From the NCBI GenBank assembly GCA_016790075.1, contig JAEUPP010000083.1, forward strand, positions 1-47,348: 47,348 bases of DNA, written 5' to 3'. Source of the DNA: Rhodanobacteraceae bacterium (GTDB taxonomy: Bacteria; Pseudomonadota; Gammaproteobacteria; Xanthomonadales; Rhodanobacteraceae). How positions within the stretch are numbered: the stretch's first letter is position 1; each line of letters starts with the position of its first letter. The notes beneath the pieces were generated by a model. The model searched no databases and was not told where the DNA came from. It was given only the letters and a program-made list of their open reading frames with translations. Positions 25,826 through 34,123 of this stretch are shown piece by piece. Position numbers and translations under genes: made by a program.

Positions 25826-27711
25826 CGGCTCTTCCCCGTATTGATGCGATCGATCTCTTGTTCGTAGGCGCGTGCGAACGCGCGCTGGAACAGGTTCTCG
25901 AACTCTTCGCGCGCCTCGCCAACCATTTCCTGGTAGCCGCTCTCATAGAGATCCCAGAGGCGCGCCTTGTGTTTGGCCGGCATCACCGTTTCCAGCCCGC
26001 TCTTTTCGCCGGCACGGGCGAGAAAGCGTTCCGGCCCCAGCATCGCGGCGACGTCGTACATGGCTGCGCGTGAACCCGCAAGCAGTCCGACCTGATGCGC
26101 TGACAGATCGTCGAACGCATCGTCGATAGCGCGCAGCGGCGGCATGAAGCCGGGTGACCCGCGGCCCAGCAGCTGGGTCAATGCGGCGCTGCCGTCGGGT
26201 GCGAACTTCAGCGGATTGTTGCCGTCAGTCGCAATGATCGTAACGTTTGCCCGCATTTCATGCTTGGTCGACGAACGACCGTGCATAAGCCGTATCGTGC
26301 CGGCAGTCATGGCGGCGACGATGCGGCCCAGCATTTCCAATGCCTGCGGGGTGAACTCGCTGACATGGCTTACATCGATGCCGCAGCCGCGCGCAAAAGC
26401 GGCGCGCAGTACGGCTGCCAGGTCCTGATCTATAGCCGTCGCCGGCGGCGCGGCGACGGGCGTTGCCGCGACCGCAGGTGCACTCGCGACGGCAGCCGGC
26501 GGAGTGGGCCTTGCTGCCGGAACCTGAGCAGCCGCGGCCAGTACAACCGGCGCCGGCGGTGGTACGGCGCGCGGCGGCGGAATCGGTACCGCGGCGAGCG
26601 CGGGAGCAACGGCGGGCGGGACCGGCAGCGCTGCTGCTGCCGTGTCGCCAAGCAGCAGTTCCTCCACACCGGTAATCGCCGTGCTCGGGTCAAGCGGCGG
26701 ACCCGAACCCAGGAGGCTCGCCATCATTTGTTCCGCGGCCGCTACCGATCCCGCGGCCGGTGGCGGCGCTGCCATAGCCGGCGGTCGCGCGGCCGGAACA
26801 CTCGGCGGTGGTGGCGGGGTACTGTTTTCGGACAATGCCGCCGGCAGCACGAACAGCGAATCGATCTCCAGTCCGTGGTCCAGCGACACGCTTGCTCCGC
26901 TGTCGGTGTTGCCGACATTGAGTAGCTGCAAAGGGTCCAGCGGGTTCTGATTCAGGTCGAGCACGCGCTGGCGCCGCAGTGCTTCCTCGGCAGGTTCGGC
27001 GATCACGTCGTTGCCGATGACCTGCAGCTCAGAGAACATCTCGCGTACAGCGGCCTTTTCGCTGAAGTCCTCGATGGACACCTCGCCTGGCGACAGGCCT
27101 GGCGCGAGGCTGCTGCCATAAACTGGCGGCGGTGTCGAAGCCGGCGGCGAGAACACGTCGAAATCGTCCGGAATCACTTGCACCGGCTTGGGGCGCGCTG
27201 CCATTGGCGATGCGGCGGGCACCGGCTGCGGTCGCGCCACGGCAGGTTTCGGTGCGCTCGACGGAGGTGGGATCGTGTAGGACGAGGCCGATGTTGACGC
27301 TGGTGGCGTCGGTGGCGGTGGTTTCGGTGCGGAAGCAGGCGGCGCAACGGCTGGAGGCGCAACTGAGAACGGGGGTGCGGCGGGTAAAGTCGCCGCCCGC
27401 AGGCCGAGCACATAGCGCCCGACGAGCAATTGATCCGAAGGGCTCATGGTGCAGCTGCGGCCAGGCGCCAGCTCGTTGCCGTTGATGAACAGCGAGCTGC
27501 TGCTGCTGAGGTTGCTGATGTCGACTGTGCCGGCCGGACCCATGCTCAAGCGGGCCTGATGACGTGATATCAGACGCTCGGGGTCGTTCAGGGACAGGTC
27601 GTTGTCACTGCCACGACCCAGGCTGACTGGTGTGTCCAGCACACGGCTCAGCGGCGCAGCCAGAGCCTGACCGTTGTAGGACAACACCACGAGTTCCAGC
27701 CTGACCGACAT
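25822..27711 (-). CDS. tagH: T6SS FHA-domain protein TagH (Fha)
   Basis: The scaffold protein is phosphorylated by the T6SS kinase and promotes assembly. N-terminal FHA domain: LGRGSDNDLSL (31-41) and the phosphothreonine-binding SRHQARL (49-55). A long Pro/Ala-rich disordered linker (about 110-410) contains short acidic segments. The C-terminal T6SS-specific helical domain (about 420-629) includes HGRSSTKHEMRANVTI, PLKFAPDG and DLSAHQVGLLAGSRAAM. Total length is 629. GGGAGCG precedes the ATG. It is the first gene of the minus-strand operon and is divergent from the kinase gene across the 0.9-kb gap. Confidence 0.94.
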   Translation of the reverse strand: MSVRLELVVLSYNGQALAAPLSRVLDTPVSLGRGSDNDLSLNDPERLISRHQARLSMGPAGTVDISNLSSSSSLFINGNELAPGRSCTMSPSDQLLVGRYVLGLRAATLPAAPPFSVAPPAVAPPASAPKPPPPTPPASTSASSYTIPPPSSAPKPAVARPQPVPAASPMAARPKPVQVIPDDFDVFSPPASTPPPVYGSSLAPGLSPGEVSIEDFSEKAAVREMFSELQVIGNDVIAEPAEEALRRQRVLDLNQNPLDPLQLLNVGNTDSGASVSLDHGLEIDSLFVLPAALSENSTPPPPPSVPAARPPAMAAPPPAAGSVAAAEQMMASLLGSGPPLDPSTAITGVEELLLGDTAAAALPVPPAVAPALAAVPIPPPRAVPPPAPVVLAAAAQVPAARPTPPAAVASAPAVAATPVAAPPATAIDQDLAAVLRAAFARGCGIDVSHVSEFTPQALEMLGRIVAAMTAGTIRLMHGRSSTKHEMRANVTIIATDGNNPLKFAPDGSAALTQLLGRGSPGFMPPLRAIDDAFDDLSAHQVGLLAGSRAAMYDVAAMLGPERFLARAGEKSGLETVMPAKHKARLWDLYESGYQEMVGEAREEFENLFQRAFARAYEQEIDRINTGKSR

Positions 27712-28639
27712 TCACGCTCCCTCGTGCGCGTCCGCTGCGTTTCGGAACCTGCGGCGCCTGTCGGTCGCGCTACGTCGCTGCGGAACCGACCTATGCGTGC
27801 ACAGGCCAAGCCCTGAAAATTTTGAAGCTATCAAAACGCACCTGCCTTCGCAAACGCGACATCACTGCACCGCCGCCTTGTCGCCGGGTCGCCATGGCAC
27901 GTTTTCCCGAGGCTGGCCTGGGCTCACTTGGGCGCCGGTGCGCTTGCACTTTGCATGCTGTCGCGATGGCTGGTCCAGCACCGCCGTTGCGTTTTTTGTT
28001 CCCATTTGCGACTGCGGCAATTGGGCCGGGCTCCGCTGGCGGCTTTGCCGCTGAGGATGGGCCGGTCGTCGGGCCTGATCATGTGAGTGGGACGCCAGGC
28101 GGGTATGCCAAGGTCAAGTGGGGTCGTTTCCGGGGCTGGGCTGATGAGGCAGGCCCCTAACGGCTATTTCCAGGGGGGCGGTTTGTAGGTGGCCTCGTTA
28201 GCTGCATCAATCGCTCACCGATAGTCACAACCCACACGGACCACGTCGTGGCATTCAGCAATGTTGAGAGGCTGCCTGTCGCCATTTGCGCCAAGAAAAC
28301 TCGATCGCAGCAACAGCAGGTTGACAACCAGGGCGCACGCCGGCTCCGTCTCCGGGCTGTGGGTCCTGGGCGGCCAGAACGGTGTTGGAGCAGGCAACAC
28401 TATGCTGAAGCAGCGACTCCGACACGGAATCGTCATATCCAGTTGCGATATACGGACGCTACTCTGCGGCGTGTTATGTCTTGAGTGAGCCAATAGGCGA
28501 CTTACGAATTATTTACGCAGCATCTCTGCAGTCGCTACAGGATCAGCAATCAAGGTCACAAAGGTCAAACCTACTCTTTGCACTGCGCATTCATTTCGCC
28601 TAAATTGCATACGACGCCCTCCCTCTCCGATTCGCAGGC
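27712..28639. other. Divergent intergenic region of the T6SS locus (928 bp), no gene seen
   Basis: This unusually long spacer separates tagH (minus) from the kinase gene (plus). Frames within it are Arg/Pro-rich or lack ribosome sites. Visible signals are: an inverted repeat TTTTGA-AGCTA-TCAAAA (27820-27836) in an AT-rich island near tagH, two AAGGTCA copies (28552-28558, 28561-28567), and a sigma70-like promoter just before the kinase. The sequence is GC-rich in its left half and markedly richer in AT over its last 150 bp. I found no clear sigma54 (GG-N10-GC) site, although TGGCACG at about 27895 matches its first half only. Confidence 0.6.
28578..28606 (+). promoter_or_regulatory. Sigma70-like promoter of the plus-strand T6SS block
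   Basis: TTGCAC (28578-28583), an exact 17-bp spacer and TAAATT (28601-28606) lie 34 bp before the kinase ATG. The match is 4 of 6 bases in each hexamer. Two direct repeats AAGGTCA (28552-28567) lie just upstream, at an activator-like position. It is a prediction, but the spacing is ideal. Confidence 0.5.
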
Positions 28640-31639
28640 ATGGACGCAACTGTAAACGCGCGCGTCACTCCCATGATTTCCGGTAAAAATCCTCAAACGG
28701 ATCTGGCGCCTGGCAACGCGCTGGTAGCCGGCATGCGGCTGCGCGAGTTTGAGATTACCGAAACCCTGGGCGAAGGTGGATTCAGCATTGTCTACGGCGC
28801 GCGCGACATGCAGCTCATGCGCGACGTTGCGATCAAGGAATACATCCCGATCTCGCTCGCGGGCCGCGTAGCCTCGACGACGGTGCGTATTCGCTCGGAA
28901 CATAATCGCGAGACCTTTGAAGCCGGTCTCAATGGCTTTATCAATGAAGCGCGCCTGCTCGCCCAGTTCAAGCATCCGGGCCTGGTCGAAGTGCTGCAGT
29001 TCTGGGAAGAAAACGGCACGGCCTACATAGTCATGCCGCGGTATACCGGCAACACGCTGCGATCGGTACTCAAGGAGATGGGCGGCAAGGGGGATGAGCC
29101 CTGGCTGCGCGGTATCGTCGCGCCGGTGCTCGATGTGCTGGAAATGCTGCATTCGCGCAATGTGTTTCATCGCGACATTGCCCCGGACAACATCCTTATC
29201 AAGAACGACGGCACGCCGGTGCTGCTTGACCTCGGTTCTGCACGCGAGGTCGTAACTGGCCTGCAGAAAGCCATCACGGTTGTGGTCAAGCCGGGCTACG
29301 CGCCTATCGAGCAGTACTCCAGCGATTTTGCCTTGCCGCAGGGGCCGTGGACCGACGTCTATGCTGTTGGTGCGCTGCTGCACTTCGCCATCGTCGGCAG
29401 CCCTCCGCCGGCGTCGATATCGCGCATCATGAAAGATTCGCTGCAGCCGTTGGCCAATGCGGGTCTCAGCGGTTACTCGCGGGAATTTCTGACCGCCGTT
29501 GATCGCGCCCTCGCGTTGCAGCCCAGCGAGCGCCCGCAGTCGATCGCCGATCTGCGGGCCTTGCTGCGCGTGACGGCGAACGACAAGACCATCATCAATC
29601 TCACACCGCCGTCGAATGCGCCGACACCCGTCGAGCCTGCGCCAGCCCTGGTCACGGCACCTGAAGCCGTCGAATCGGTGACTGTCAGCGCGCCGCTGTC
29701 CGGGGGCAGTGAAGACGAGCGCACGGTGATCGTGTCGGCGCAGGAAGTCGCTGCACTTGTGCAGCATCTCGCCGTTGCCAAGGCGGCTGCGGCAGCAGAG
29801 GTCGCCGTGCCGCTGCTGGAACCCAAGGCAGCCCAGTCTGCTGCTGAGCTTGCTCCGACGATGCCGGTGTCAGAGCCTTTGCCCGTGCCGGTCTCCATGC
29901 CGGCTGCGAGCGTCATGCCGCCGCCGTTCATTCTGCCCGAGCCGGCAGCACAGGCAGTCCTCGAGCCTGTGCAACCTGTGGCCGCAGCCGAACCAGCGCC
30001 AGACCTCGTTGCTGGCGAGTCGGCGACGGGGCAATCGGCAAGCCTTGCCGCTGCTACGGCGTCAGAAGCAGCGCCGGCAGTGGGCCAGCCTTCTGAGGAA
30101 AAGCCGGCAACCAGACTGCTGTCAGGGATCGAACTGACGCTCGAACCCATGGACAGGCCCGAGCCCGTCATGGAGCCAGAGCCTCTGGTTGTTTCCGAGT
30201 CGCGGCTGGAACCTGTATCGGTGCCGGTTGCGCGTCCGTCGGTCGGTGTCGGCAGTGACAGTGATGCGACCGTGGTGATGCCGGTGCCGCGTCCGCCAGT
30301 TGAGACCATCAAGCCGGCGGCGAAAGCTGTTGCGCCGGTCAAGCCTGCCGCTGCGGCGACCAGCGACGCTACCGTCGTCATGTCGGCGCCGGAGGCGATC
30401 GCCCTGGCGCGCAGTGTCGCTGCTACGGCGCCAACTCCGGCTGCGAGTGCCGACGCGCCGACCATAGTCCTGCCTTCGCCGGTCGCCTTGGCGAAGCCGG
30501 CACCCTCGGCACTTGAGCTCGATCCGCTCGCGATGCCGAGCAAGCACGAAAAGCCCGAGAGCAACAGTTTTCCTGAAATGGAAGATTTGCTTTCTGGTCG
30601 CCTGGCAACGGAGGCTCGCCCGGTCGTTGTTCCCGCCGCCCAGCCGGCGCGCAGCGAGGCCGGCAGCTTACCCGCAGCGGCTGCGACGCCAGCACGCCGG
30701 TGGCTGGTGCCCGTGCTGGGCGGCAGTTTGCTGGTCGTTGCGGCAACGCTGCTGACCTGGTATCTGACCGCGGCACCCGAACCAGTCTCCCCGCCACCGA
30801 TTGTGGCGGCACCGCTCACCGAGCCACCGCTTGCCCAGACTCCGGCACCGGAGTCTGTACCGCCAGTTCCGGCGGAGGTGGTGCCAGCGTCAGTGGCTGC
30901 GACCGAATCGACGCCTTTGCCTGGTACTGCATCGGATAGCAATACATTGGGAACGCCGTCGGCGCAGGCTTCGCCAGACCCGAACGCGGCGCCCGTTCCG
31001 GCCGATCTCAGCAGCGTGTCGAGCATGCCGGCCGATCCAGCCGCCCTTCCGGCTGCTGCTCCGGTCGTGACCACGGATACCGCGTCCACGTCGCCAGCGG
31101 CACCGGTTGACCCCAATCAGGTACTTGCCCCTATTGCGGCGCCGAGCGAAACCACCGCGCTGGGTTTTGAGAGTCCGGGCCAGACGATTCCACCGGCGGT
31201 TACTGCGCCGCCGGTTGAGACGCCGGCACCTGCTGAGCCCGTGGCCGCTGCAACGGCGGCGGCCAGCAAGCCGCCGGCCGCTGACGCCGTCAAGACGGTC
31301 GACCTCACTGCCGCAGCCCCGCGCAGCGAAGAATCCGCTTCCCGTTCGCGAGAATCTGCAACCCGCGCCAAGCGTGAACCGAATAAGGTTGCCTTGGCCA
31401 AAACCGGAAATGTGAAGCTGAGTATCCAGCCTTGGGGCGAGGTCTGGATCAACGGCAGCCTCAAGGGAGTGAGTCCGCCCATGCGATTCCTGCAGCTCGA
31501 ACCAGGTACATACAATGTCGAGCTGCGTAATCCGGGTCTGCAGCCCCTGCGGCGGCAGCTGGTGGTCACAGCAGGTCAGCCGGTGACTATCGAACATCGT
31601 TTCCAGCAGTCCGCTGAGGGCGGTGCCGGAACGCAGTAA
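28640..31639 (+). CDS. T6SS transmembrane Ser/Thr protein kinase (PpkA-like) with PEGA domain
   Basis: The 999-residue kinase is expected to phosphorylate TagH. Kinase domain, about residues 38-310: Gly loop GEGGFSIV (44-51), Lys66 in VAIKEY, catalytic HRDIAPDN (177-184), DLGSA (197-201, where most kinases have DFG) and GYAPIEQY. A 370-residue Pro/Ala/Glu linker carries five short D..T-[VI]-[VI] motifs (Thr317, 362, 544, 578, 608). A membrane helix lies at about 686-706. A periplasmic Pro/Ala-rich region follows, and a C-terminal PEGA domain (about 930-995) has WGEVWING and PGTYNVEL. Classical PpkA ends in other sensor domains. Here PEGA probably contacts the cell envelope. It is the first gene of the plus-strand block. 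Confidence 0.9.
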   Translation: MDATVNARVTPMISGKNPQTDLAPGNALVAGMRLREFEITETLGEGGFSIVYGARDMQLMRDVAIKEYIPISLAGRVASTTVRIRSEHNRETFEAGLNGFINEARLLAQFKHPGLVEVLQFWEENGTAYIVMPRYTGNTLRSVLKEMGGKGDEPWLRGIVAPVLDVLEMLHSRNVFHRDIAPDNILIKNDGTPVLLDLGSAREVVTGLQKAITVVVKPGYAPIEQYSSDFALPQGPWTDVYAVGALLHFAIVGSPPPASISRIMKDSLQPLANAGLSGYSREFLTAVDRALALQPSERPQSIADLRALLRVTANDKTIINLTPPSNAPTPVEPAPALVTAPEAVESVTVSAPLSGGSEDERTVIVSAQEVAALVQHLAVAKAAAAAEVAVPLLEPKAAQSAAELAPTMPVSEPLPVPVSMPAASVMPPPFILPEPAAQAVLEPVQPVAAAEPAPDLVAGESATGQSASLAAATASEAAPAVGQPSEEKPATRLLSGIELTLEPMDRPEPVMEPEPLVVSESRLEPVSVPVARPSVGVGSDSDATVVMPVPRPPVETIKPAAKAVAPVKPAAAATSDATVVMSAPEAIALARSVAATAPTPAASADAPTIVLPSPVALAKPAPSALELDPLAMPSKHEKPESNSFPEMEDLLSGRLATEARPVVVPAAQPARSEAGSLPAAAATPARRWLVPVLGGSLLVVAATLLTWYLTAAPEPVSPPPIVAAPLTEPPLAQTPAPESVPPVPAEVVPASVAATESTPLPGTASDSNTLGTPSAQASPDPNAAPVPADLSSVSSMPADPAALPAAAPVVTTDTASTSPAAPVDPNQVLAPIAAPSETTALGFESPGQTIPPAVTAPPVETPAPAEPVAAATAAASKPPAADAVKTVDLTAAAPRSEESASRSRESATRAKREPNKVALAKTGNVKLSIQPWGEVWINGSLKGVSPPMRFLQLEPGTYNVELRNPGLQPLRRQLVVTAGQPVTIEHRFQQSAEGGAGTQ

Positions 31640-31838
31640 TGAACCGATCCGCCGGAACTGCGGAACAGGAAGTCGGGGGGCTCCTGGCGAAATCAGATTT
31701 AACCGGTGCTCTGGGGCCGGTGCGCCGTCGGATTGACGCCGACGGCGTTTGCGTCGTTGCGGCGGCGTCAGGGTGGTCCCAGGTGCGAACAGCGCGCTGG
31801 GCGAACGATCAAGGCATTCATGGACAGGGGAGTGTCAC

Positions 31839-32288
31839 TTGCGCAACACAAAATTCTTGGACCGAACTTTTCATGCGGCGAAACTCGCGCTGGCCTTTGG
31901 TTTCGCCGCCAGCCTGGTTGCTTGTGCCGCCAACAAGCCCAAGCCAGAGCCCACGCCGCCGCCGGATCCGGCTGAAGTAGCGCGCCAGCAGGCGGAGGTC
32001 CGCGGCAGAGAAACACTGACCAAGGGGATTGGCGAGTACGAAGCCGGCTCCTACGCTCAGGCCGAAGCGACGCTGCTCTCGCCCGATATCTGGGCCGCTA
32101 GCGATGCGATCAAGATTGCTGCACTCAAGCATCTGGCCTTCACCTACTGCGTGTCGGAGCGTCCATCGCTATGCCGCCAGTCCTTTGAACGTGCGTTGCA
32201 GCTCGATCCGAACTTCGACCTCAGTGCGGCGGAACACAACCACCCGCTCTGGGGGCCAGAATTCAAGAATGCAAAGAATGCGCAATAG
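31839..32288 (+). CDS. TssQ-like T6SS-associated lipoprotein
   Basis: A 149-residue lipoprotein when read from a TTG at 31839, which has GGGGAG (31827-31832) at good distance. This start gives a perfect signal: basic MRNTKFLDR, hydrophobic ALAFGFAASLVAC, lipobox Cys29. The longer frame from an upstream ATG would bury the signal peptide and is unlikely. A Pro-rich linker follows, then a TPR-like helical domain (KHLAFTYCVSERPSLCRQSFERALQLDPNF), as in small T6SS-associated lipoproteins called TssQ. It may guide assembly at the outer membrane. It lies between the kinase and tssA on the same strand. The TTG start is unusual. Confidence 0.75.
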   Translation: MRNTKFLDRTFHAAKLALAFGFAASLVACAANKPKPEPTPPPDPAEVARQQAEVRGRETLTKGIGEYEAGSYAQAEATLLSPDIWAASDAIKIAALKHLAFTYCVSERPSLCRQSFERALQLDPNFDLSAAEHNHPLWGPEFKNAKNAQ

Positions 32289-32349
32289 CCAGCGGGCTTG
32301 ACTACCCGTCCGCGGCGTGGCCGTGGACGGGCTGAAGACAGGGGTCACA

Positions 32350-33387
32350 ATGAGTTTTATCGATGTCGAATCGCTGCTTGCTCCGCTGGATAGCGATGGC
32401 TCCTGCGGGGTTGAGCTCGACTACGACGGCGAATTTCTTGCCCTGGAGCGCAGCATTGAAGGGCAGCCCGAGCGCCAATACGGTGATACGGTCATTCCGG
32501 CGGAAGGGCCAGACTGGGCGCTGGTCCAGCGCCAGGCAGTAAATTTGCTGGGGCGCAGCAAGGATTTCCGCCTTACTGTGTTCATTACCCGTGCGCTCCT
32601 GCGCAAGCACGGACTGGCGGGGGCAGTGGAAGGCCTTACGCTGACGCTTGAACTCGCGCGGCGCTACTGGACCGAGGCGTATCCGGCGCTGCAGGTCGAT
32701 GGCGAATACGACCCGTTGCCGCGCAGCAACGCACTCAGCGGTCTGGCTGCGGCTACCGGATTTATTGGTGACCTGCGCGCGACCGCGCTCCCGACGCGGC
32801 AACTCGGCGCCATGGAGTGGGCGGTTATCGAGCGGGTTGCTTCGAATCGCGATACCACAGGGTCGGCGCCTATCGCACGGCACCAAATCGAGCCGTTGTT
32901 GATCGAGGAAATCGGTATCGGCAATCCGCATCTGACGGCGCTGCTCGCCCTGCGCGAGCTGGTGCGGGAACTCGATGCGCTATGTCGGGATCAACTGGGG
33001 CCCAGCGAAGCGCCCGATCTTCCGGATTTGCTGAACTGGATCGACCTCGTATTTCCAGTACATCTGCAGCGCCGCGCTGCCGGAGATGACAGTGCCAGTG
33101 ATGAGGGCACTGACGCAGGCGCTGAGACGATCATGGGCGAGACTTCTGCAGCCGCAACGGGCTTCCCGGTGGGTGTGCCGCAGCGTGCGCTGACGCGCCA
33201 GGATGCCGTTCGCATGCTCGATGCGGTCTGCGAGTTTCTCGAGTCCACGGAGCCGGCCAACCCGGCGCCGCTGCTGATTCGCCGTGCGCGCGGCCTCATC
33301 GGCATGGACTTCCTGCAGATCCTGCGTGAGCTCGCGCCCGACGGGCTGGCCCAGGCCGAAATGCTGGCTGGCACGAACCGGAGCTGA
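32350..33387 (+). CDS. tssA: T6SS protein TssA (ImpA N-terminal domain)
   Basis: TssA caps the growing tail and coordinates tube and sheath assembly. The 345 residues begin MSFIDVESLLAPL followed by the ImpA_N core (GVELDYDGEFLALER, GPDWALVQRQAVNLL, KDFRLTVFITRALL). The short C-terminal region (VCEFLESTEPANPAPLLIRRA ...) contains the conserved P-A-P-L-L-I-x-R-A segment that marks short TssA forms. ATG 32350 is preferred over an in-frame GTG at 32317 because of GGGGTC and fit to the family start. Confidence 0.93.
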   Translation: MSFIDVESLLAPLDSDGSCGVELDYDGEFLALERSIEGQPERQYGDTVIPAEGPDWALVQRQAVNLLGRSKDFRLTVFITRALLRKHGLAGAVEGLTLTLELARRYWTEAYPALQVDGEYDPLPRSNALSGLAAATGFIGDLRATALPTRQLGAMEWAVIERVASNRDTTGSAPIARHQIEPLLIEEIGIGNPHLTALLALRELVRELDALCRDQLGPSEAPDLPDLLNWIDLVFPVHLQRRAAGDDSASDEGTDAGAETIMGETSAAATGFPVGVPQRALTRQDAVRMLDAVCEFLESTEPANPAPLLIRRARGLIGMDFLQILRELAPDGLAQAEMLAGTNRS

Positions 33388-33548
33388 GTCGTGGCTGCAT
33401 CGATATTCAAGAAATTTCCAATCCCTGCTGCAACGTCCAACCTGGCCGCCGCCGTGCAGCCGGCAGGTTTAATCCCAGGCAGTCCGATTCCTGCCGCGTA
33501 TTGCATTCAACACTACAGTCCAACGGCGAACTTCAGGAGAGTGGGCCC

Positions 33549-34097
33549 ATGACCGGTTCCAAATTCACCCGCACCAACAAGAGCAGCGCGCAGAAGTTCA
33601 TCGGCCGCAACCGGGCCCCGCGTGTGCAGATCGAATACGACGTCGAGGTCTACGGCTCCGAGAAAAAGGTTCAGATTCCTTTCGTCATGGGGGTCATGGC
33701 CGATCTCGCCGGCAAGCCGGTCGAAGACCTGCCGCCGGTCGCAGACCGCAAGTTCCTCGAGATCGACATCGACAATTTCGACGACCGCATGAAGGCGATC
33801 AAGCCGCGTGTTGCGTTCACGGTGCCCAACACGCTGACCGGCGAAGGCAATATGGCTGTCGATATCTCGTTTGAAAGTATGGACGACTTTTCACCGGGTG
33901 CTATCGCCAAGAAAGTCGATGCGCTGTCGCAGCTGCTCGAAGCACGCACGCAGCTCAACAACCTGCTGACCTACATGGACGGCAAGACCGGCGCCGAAGA
34001 GCTGATTGCGAAGGTGCTTAACGATCCGACCCTGCTGAAGTCGCTCGCAGCCGTACCGCAGGCGCCGAAGGCCGACACCGACAACAGCGCCGGCTAA
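33549..34097 (+). CDS. tssB: T6SS contractile sheath small subunit TssB
   Basis: The 182-residue protein pairs with TssC to build the contractile sheath. It begins SKFTRTNKSSAQKFIGRNR, then RVQIEYDVEVYGSEKKVQIPFVMGVMADLAG and the FLEIDIDNFDDRMKAIKPRV signature. AGGAGA at 33535-33540 selects ATG 33549 over an in-frame upstream start. It is followed 26 bp later by tssC. Confidence 0.97.
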   Translation: MTGSKFTRTNKSSAQKFIGRNRAPRVQIEYDVEVYGSEKKVQIPFVMGVMADLAGKPVEDLPPVADRKFLEIDIDNFDDRMKAIKPRVAFTVPNTLTGEGNMAVDISFESMDDFSPGAIAKKVDALSQLLEARTQLNNLLTYMDGKTGAEELIAKVLNDPTLLKSLAAVPQAPKADTDNSAG

Positions 34098-34123
34098 GCG
34101 CACAGACCACGGGGAATTCACTC

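Noticed and set aside
27890-27915. Half of a sigma54 promoter (TGGCACG)
   Set aside because: The -12 TTGC element is missing at the required distance, so I do not call a promoter.
27797-28484. Short frames inside the divergent T6SS intergenic region
   Set aside because: Arg/Pro-rich, without ribosome sites; they overlap each other and look like composition artefacts.
29473-31116. Ser/Gly/Thr/Ala-rich minus-strand frame opposite the kinase linker
   Set aside because: Low-complexity shadow of the Pro/Ala-rich linker.
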